64,000 nucleotides of DNA from an uncultured Alphaproteobacteria bacterium (GTDB lineage Bacteria > Pseudomonadota > Alphaproteobacteria > RF32 > CAG-239): assembly GCA_949297145.1 (NCBI GenBank), contig CASFQO010000002.1, forward strand, positions 1 through 64,000, written 5' to 3'. Made by a program: the position numbers and the translations under genes. How positions within the stretch are numbered: the first letter of the stretch is position 1; the number at the start of each line of letters is the position of its first letter. The notes under the pieces were generated by a model. The model did no database searches. It saw only the letters and a program-made list of their open reading frames with translations, and was not told the DNA's origin. This document shows, piece by piece, positions 59,712 to 64,000 of this stretch.

Positions 59712-60323
59712 TTAGTTAACACTTCTCTGCAGTTTCTCAATATGTGGCAAGACCAAATGTTCAATAAGGAAATGCAGAGTTTTGAGCACCATTTTATCGG
59801 TATTAAGAATAACCGGATAAATATCATCGGGATTTTCAGATTGAGAAAGTTTTTTAGCGAGCATGGCATAAACACCGGCCATGTCAGAAAGAGAAGAAAT
59901 TAACTCCGCCGCAAAATTAGGGATATTAAGCGTTTCGCAACCGCCCCAAAATCCTTCCACAAAGCCGCATTCAATTTGATCCGCCCGATTATAGCATAAT
60001 TCAATAAGACTCTGTGTATCATGAATATCACCGTGGAATTCAGGCAATTCCAAAGAATTGGTTTTAATTTCAATAAACATCTGATCCCACAGTCCCATAA
60101 AAAACTTAAAGAACAATTCAGCCTCAGCTTTCGTCGTCAAACGCGGTTGAGCATTATCCGGAAAGAAAGAAGCAATAACATCCGTCGGTCTCAAATTAGG
60201 GTTAGGGCTGCAAATAGCACCGGCAAATTTTAGTTTTGCAACATCAACAGGTGTCGGACAATTATAGTGAGCGAGGAAGCGTTCAAATTTATCATCCCCA
60301 ATATATACATTTTCGCTTTGCAT
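59712..60323 (-). CDS. UPF0149/YecA-like helical protein
   Basis: This 203-residue helical protein begins with a FERFLAHYNCPTPVDVAKLKFAGAIC stretch and has PTDVIASFFPD and ECGFVEGFWGG. This gives the UPF0149 order of an LxGxL/Ixx start, central Phe-rich region and GFxxGF motif. There is no C-terminal SEC-C metal motif. Assignment is by pattern and moderate. Function is unknown. It shares an apparent operon with the nitroreductase. Confidence 0.6.
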   Translation of the reverse strand: MQSENVYIGDDKFERFLAHYNCPTPVDVAKLKFAGAICSPNPNLRPTDVIASFFPDNAQPRLTTKAEAELFFKFFMGLWDQMFIEIKTNSLELPEFHGDIHDTQSLIELCYNRADQIECGFVEGFWGGCETLNIPNFAAELISSLSDMAGVYAMLAKKLSQSENPDDIYPVILNTDKMVLKTLHFLIEHLVLPHIEKLQRSVN

Positions 60324-60381
60324 TTTAATTCATCTTTATATATAATGACTAACATACACAATTTAACGGGAGTTTTACAAA

Positions 60382-60696
60382 TTGTCCACACTAAAATTAT
60401 CATTGTTATTATCTGCGTTTTGCCTGCTGAGTGCATGCTCGCAATTTGCTCCATTTGAGGACCGAAGACGAGAGCCTGGAACAGAATATGTATATGTCGG
60501 CAGTTCAAAACCTGGTCGTCCGGCCATCTGTTACAATCCTTTGTTGTCAGATAAAGAAGAGGTAAAGGCCAAAGCAGATGAACTATGCCGAGCGCACAAG
60601 GAAAAGACGCATGCGGAAGAAATAGATAATGATATTTTTACGTGCAGACTTTTTGTACCCTCCAAAGCTTATTATAAATGCGTCGCAGACAAATAG
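60382..60696 (+). CDS. Small lipoprotein
   Basis: This 104-residue protein has a signal peptide with lipobox LLSAC (Cys19), and a mature part of about 85 residues with Cys residues in AICYN, ELCRAH, FTCRLF and YKCVADK. Four Cys suggest two disulfides in the periplasm. The start is TTG with CGGGAG 8 bases before, and no ATG is available. It lies divergent from the UPF0149-like gene. Confidence 0.75.
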   Translation: MSTLKLSLLLSAFCLLSACSQFAPFEDRRREPGTEYVYVGSSKPGRPAICYNPLLSDKEEVKAKADELCRAHKEKTHAEEIDNDIFTCRLFVPSKAYYKCVADK

Positions 60697-60769
60697 TTGA
60701 GATGAAGAGGAAATAAAATTATTTCTGTAAGTTGGTCTCTGCAGGCGCGTTTATAAGAAAGGAGACGCT

Positions 60770-61480
60770 ATGAAAATATATATATTTGATATGGATGGAA
60801 CGATAACGCCGGCCCGCCAACAGATGACGCCTGATTTCAGCCGCAGATTTATCCCTTGGTTAAAATCTCATTTAGCTTATTTAGCCGCAGGTTCAAACTA
60901 TGAAAAAGTATGCGAACAGATTCCATCCGAAGCGATGCTGTCCTTTAGCGGCATTTATAGCTCCATGGGCAACGTATTTCATCAAAAAGGCAAAGAAATT
61001 TATCGTCACGAAATTAAGTTAAAAAAAGAGTTATTGCAAACTTTGGAGCGCTATCGTCGCAATACGGAATACGAAGGGCAGCTTTTCGGAAATTACATGG
61101 AGTTGCGCCCCGGAATGCTGAATTTTAGCGTGTTAGGAAGAAATTGTCCTTTTTCGGAACGCGCCAAATATAATGAATGGGATAATGTACATCACGAACG
61201 CGAAACCATTGTTCAAGATGTTAATGAGAATTTTCCGGAATATGAAGCGAGCGTCGGTGGCAAGATATCCATAGATATTGTGACCAAAGGCTGCAGCAAA
61301 GAGCAAATCGCGCATAAAGTAAGAGAGATGCACCCAAATTATAAAATAATTTTCTTAGGAGACCGCACGGAAAAGGGGGGTAACGACTATGCGTTGGCAG
61401 AAGTTCTGCGCGGTATGGAAAATACGGAAGTTGTACCGGTTAATAGTCCGGATGATGTTTTGAAATATCTGGAAATATAA
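60770..61480 (+). CDS. Eukaryotic-type phosphomannomutase (HAD superfamily)
   Basis: This 236-residue protein aligns along its length with human PMM1/PMM2, not the bacterial ManB type. FDMDGT (6-11) carries the nucleophile Asp7 and Asp9. RPGMLNFS (113-120), GRNC (123-126), SER (129-131), SVGGKISID (161-169) and GDRTEKGGND (197-206) follow. The three Arg matching PMM2 Arg123, Arg134 and Arg141 are present. It would interconvert mannose-6-P and mannose-1-P for GDP-mannose. The SD is GAAAGGAG. The scattered occurrence of this enzyme in bacteria suggests transfer. Confidence 0.88.
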   Translation: MKIYIFDMDGTITPARQQMTPDFSRRFIPWLKSHLAYLAAGSNYEKVCEQIPSEAMLSFSGIYSSMGNVFHQKGKEIYRHEIKLKKELLQTLERYRRNTEYEGQLFGNYMELRPGMLNFSVLGRNCPFSERAKYNEWDNVHHERETIVQDVNENFPEYEASVGGKISIDIVTKGCSKEQIAHKVREMHPNYKIIFLGDRTEKGGNDYALAEVLRGMENTEVVPVNSPDDVLKYLEI

Positions 61481-61515
61481 AAAGCCAGCGCCTAAAAACT
61501 GAATAAATAACCCGA

Positions 61516-61544
61516 TTGACAGATTCTCAATTTTCGGGTACACT
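61516..61544 (+). promoter_or_regulatory. Predicted promoter of C26 hydrolase gene
   Basis: TTGACA (61516-61521), a 17-base spacer and TACACT (61539-61544). The start codon is 30 bases downstream. Confidence 0.7.
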
Positions 61545-61574
61545 TAGATATATGCAAAAAAGGAGTTTTTTACG

Positions 61575-62540
61575 ATGAAAACTAAAAAAATATATCTGGA
61601 GTATTTGGAAGAGTTTAAGAGTTTCGGTATTTCCAAAAAAGAGATAGAAGAATTAAAGGCACAAGGTATCGTGGCCGATATTCGCTTTCATAAAGAGTTA
61701 TATGAAAATAAAAGTTCATCTCGTCCGACAGTAGGATTTTTATTGGGGCAAGATAAAGGCGATAATGGTGAAGAATATTACACCATCGGATTGACCTATG
61801 CGCAAGCGGCGTTGTCAACAGGGGCAGAGATAAAGTTTTTGGATTATGAAAACACCTATCAACAGATGAAAGATTGCGATGGCGTCATTTTGCCGGGTGG
61901 CGCCTTTGATAATCCGGAAGATTTCTTCATAGACGGAAAAGATATGGGTGGTAAAGAAGGCAAACGCTTTTTTGCATATAAAGCAGCGATAACCGAGGCC
62001 TACCGTAATCATAAACCGATGTTGGGTATTTGTGCCGGTGCGCAAATGATAGGGGCTCTACTGGGCAAATGGAAAATGTACCGTAGCCTAGAAAAAGAAG
62101 TGTCAAAAAAGACAGTTCATAAGCCAAAAGCTGAAACCGACGTGCGTATTCATGGATTGAAGTTAATCAAAGGAACGCCGATATTTGATATTATGGGGTT
62201 AGATGAGAATGAAGATAAGATTATGATAAATTCGCGTCACAACCAGGCCATGGTTCATCCGGTTTTGCAAGATTATGTAGAAGGAACGCCACAAGTTAAA
62301 ATGGATATGTACGCCGTGTCAGATTCGGACGGTATACCGGAAATCTGGGGCAATGAAGCCGCAGGGATTTTATGCATCCAAGGCCATCCGGAAGATTTGG
62401 CCGCTAAAGGAAATCAAAAAATGCAGCGTTTGTATGATTATATAGCGAAAAAGGCTGCCGCATATAAACGTGAACATACTAAAACTATACTAAAACTAAT
62501 AAACCTACGAAAGAAATGTAAGGTTATAGAGAAACCATAA
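61575..62540 (+). CDS. Gamma-glutamyl-GABA hydrolase-like (peptidase C26) protein
   Basis: This 321-residue class I glutamine-amidotransferase-like hydrolase has nucleophile Cys153 in LGICAGAQMIGALLG, the catalytic His in IQGHPEDLA (near residue 276), and GVILPGGAFDNPEDFF ahead of it. This is the PuuD/C26 layout, which frees GABA or other gamma-glutamyl amines. An extra N-terminal segment of about 50 residues is lysine- and glutamate-rich. It has an AAAAGGAG SD and its own promoter. The 3' end overlaps the DMT permease gene on the other strand by 17 bases. Confidence 0.85.
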   Translation: MKTKKIYLEYLEEFKSFGISKKEIEELKAQGIVADIRFHKELYENKSSSRPTVGFLLGQDKGDNGEEYYTIGLTYAQAALSTGAEIKFLDYENTYQQMKDCDGVILPGGAFDNPEDFFIDGKDMGGKEGKRFFAYKAAITEAYRNHKPMLGICAGAQMIGALLGKWKMYRSLEKEVSKKTVHKPKAETDVRIHGLKLIKGTPIFDIMGLDENEDKIMINSRHNQAMVHPVLQDYVEGTPQVKMDMYAVSDSDGIPEIWGNEAAGILCIQGHPEDLAAKGNQKMQRLYDYIAKKAAAYKREHTKTILKLINLRKKCKVIEKP

Positions 62541-63417
62541 CAACGCCAATAACGATAACAATAAAGCAAACCATCTTTTTCACCATAATGCGTGGAGAGA
62601 TGGTTTCTTTGACTCTGATGTCAAAAATCTTTTTTAAGGCAATGCTGATAAAGAGCATAAAGATTGGCGCCGTAGCATTGATTGCGGAAAGTGTCACGGC
62701 AGACATATGAGATAACGCAAAAATGAAAGCCGCCCCACCTAAAAAGCAAAGGAGTTCATTTAAGCAAAAAATTTTAGTTCGCTTACGATAAGAGTTAAAG
62801 GCTTTTTTGATGCGTTCTGCCGAAGGCTTATGGAAAAAGAGTAAAAAGGGTAAGAGGCCGGAAAGTGTATTGACGTAAATCATCATATTGATCCAGCTGT
62901 CATCATACTGAAAAGCACATTTTTGAATCACCACATAAAACGCTCTCAAAAACGAAACAAAGACCATATAGTAAAAGGCACGATTAAGTTTAGGCATTTT
63001 AAAGTCATTGATGCTCAAAACAATAGAGGCAAGAATGATAATGACAAAACCAAAATATTGCGATTGTTTGAGGTGTTCATCCAAAAAGAGATACGTCATA
63101 ATCGGGATAGTGATTTGCCCCAAAGAGAATAGAGCAGATACGATAGAGGTATCAATAACCTTCATAGCTTTGTAATAAGGATAGAGATAAACCACATCAA
63201 TAATGGCTAAGACAAGATAAAAAGGCAAAACACTAAGCGTCGGCAACGTCGGCATACCAAAAAAAAGCAACAGCGGCAAAAAGACGCAGTTCATCAAAGA
63301 AATGTAAAAAATCATCGTGAGTGGGTGCTTAAAATTATTATTAGAAAGTTTGCACTCAATGATATTAGCAAAAGAAGTGAATAGCGGAGCAAGTAAAGCA
63401 ATAAATAAAATAAACAT
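62524..63417 (-). CDS. EamA/DMT-superfamily permease
   Basis: This protein of about 297 residues has ten predicted membrane helices in two five-helix halves, typical EamA/RhaT-type architecture. VDTSIVSALFSLGQITIPIM and HMSAVTLSAINATAPIFMLF are the paired conserved segments near the end of each half. Substrate is unknown. The ATG at 63417 opens with the first membrane helix. Longer in-frame starts add a non-membrane prefix covering the upstream terminator. It is convergent with the C26 gene. Confidence 0.85.
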   Translation of the reverse strand: MFILFIALLAPLFTSFANIIECKLSNNNFKHPLTMIFYISLMNCVFLPLLLFFGMPTLPTLSVLPFYLVLAIIDVVYLYPYYKAMKVIDTSIVSALFSLGQITIPIMTYLFLDEHLKQSQYFGFVIIILASIVLSINDFKMPKLNRAFYYMVFVSFLRAFYVVIQKCAFQYDDSWINMMIYVNTLSGLLPFLLFFHKPSAERIKKAFNSYRKRTKIFCLNELLCFLGGAAFIFALSHMSAVTLSAINATAPIFMLFISIALKKIFDIRVKETISPRIMVKKMVCFIVIVIGVVMVSL

Positions 63418-63492
63418 AAAATACCTATATGCTGTTATTCCTAATTTAATTATAACCCAAGAAGAATAAAGAGTAAAGAGGGGATAAAAAGA

Positions 63493-63520
63493 AAAATAAA
63501 AAAGGCCCTCCGAAGAGGGC
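63493..63520 (-). terminator. Intrinsic terminator
   Basis: GCCCTC (63505-63510) pairs with GAGGGC (63515-63520), with flanking AAG/CTT pairs. The minus strand continues with a long T-run. It ends the gene at the right edge. Confidence 0.82.
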
Positions 63521-63541
63521 TTGAAATAGAACAAACACAGA

Positions 63542-64000
63542 TTAGTGCGATAATAAATAACGCAGCGTTTCGCGTTTATTTAAAGTATCGCCTTGCACAA
63601 GTGAGATAAATTTCTGTCCGTAGTCAAACAGAGATTCAGAAATATCTTCTCCTGGCACTTTACGAATAAAGGCTTCAAAGAGCATCTTTTGCTGTTGTAG
63701 AGGAATCTCAAGCGCCAGAACCAACAGGCGGTTTTGCCGAATGAGACCGATAAATTTTTTTGCAAAAACGAAAGGTTTATCATCTTCTTGGATGGCAAAC
63801 TGTTCTCCGTTACCCAAACGTAAATAGACATTACCGATTTTAGAAATATAAAACTCACAGTTGGGAGCATCAGGCAAAAAGTATTTTTCGTGTACGGGGT
63901 TTGCCGTCAGGCAATCATACGTCGCATCCATATTTCGACACATTTTCTTTTGAACTAACCAACGATAATCAACGTCCAGATTATCAAGTAAGGGGATTAA
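63542..64000 (-). CDS. Hypothetical protein, 5' end outside the window
   Basis: Reading is open from the right edge to the stop at 63542, so at least 152 residues are present and the start is probably outside. Internal ATG 63943 has no SD, and the 19 codons before it (ending VDYRWLVQKK) are in frame. The visible part has strand-rich FYISKIGNVYLRLGNGEQF and a helical C-terminus ending TLRYLLSH. It is not recognised. Confidence 0.65.
   Translation of the reverse strand, partial: LIPLLDNLDVDYRWLVQKKMCRNMDATYDCLTANPVHEKYFLPDAPNCEFYISKIGNVYLRLGNGEQFAIQEDDKPFVFAKKFIGLIRQNRLLVLALEIPLQQQKMLFEAFIRKVPGEDISESLFDYGQKFISLVQGDTLNKRETLRYLLSH

Noticed and set aside
1-64000. CRISPR array or insertion sequence
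   Set aside because: No regularly spaced direct repeats and no transposase-like protein were found.

Overview
This window reads as a contiguous piece of chromosome from a low-GC, host- or gut-type alphaproteobacterium. The main reason is the block DUF177 (YceD) - rpmF - plsX - fabH - ihfA - merR at 36.7-40.6 kb. That gene order, and a BamE lipoprotein divergent from it, are typical of Alphaproteobacteria. The lineage below class level cannot be fixed from the sequence. TTG starts and tightly overlapping (ATGA) gene junctions are common, and both tRNA genes encode their CCA ends.

Left part (1-17.4 kb) is an accessory, visibly more AT-rich defence region. It holds a DUF262/DUF1524 (GmrSD/HNH-type) protein, a solo C5 cytosine methyltransferase divergent from a small HTH regulator with two palindromic operators between them, a ribbon-helix-helix protein flanked by structured non-coding DNA, and a type I restriction-modification operon. 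The operon carries a half-size specificity subunit, hsdM, hsdS and hsdR. Between these core genes sit four unfamiliar genes: a two-TM protein, a PD-(D/E)xK-like protein, an unknown and a HEPN-like protein. A YgjP-type metalloprotease closes it. A tRNA-Gln gene lies just right of this region.

The middle (18-48 kb) is mostly core: nrdA-nrdB, a MarC protein, cysS behind a cysteine-codon leader peptide and attenuator, an SDR, xseB, ispA, DUF805, TerC, galE, dnaB (with a perfect DnaA box upstream), two YcgN-like cysteine-cluster proteins, a second YgjP protease, bamE, the fatty-acid/ribosome block, two GT-C type membrane proteins and clpB behind a heat-shock-like promoter.

The right part (47.8-64 kb) mixes lineage-specific genes with housekeeping ones. 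It has an NlpC/P60-like protein plus a coiled-coil partner, a flavoprotein with a HxlR regulator, and a compact unit of two exported or membrane-anchored thermonucleases followed by an acidic protein that ends in an SSB-like tip. Then come a candidate small RNA with its own promoter, tRNA-Lys, cca, a 1.2-kilo-residue exported YwqK/MORN-repeat protein, a nitroreductase, a eukaryotic-type phosphomannomutase, a C26 glutamine-amidotransferase-like hydrolase, a DMT permease, and a gene cut by the right edge.

The observations most worth a second look are the cysS ribosome-mediated attenuator, the operator-paired HTH/methyltransferase switch, the thermonuclease/SSB-tip operon with its structured leader, the promoter-driven RNA at 52.74 kb, and the unfamiliar genes packed inside the type I restriction operon.
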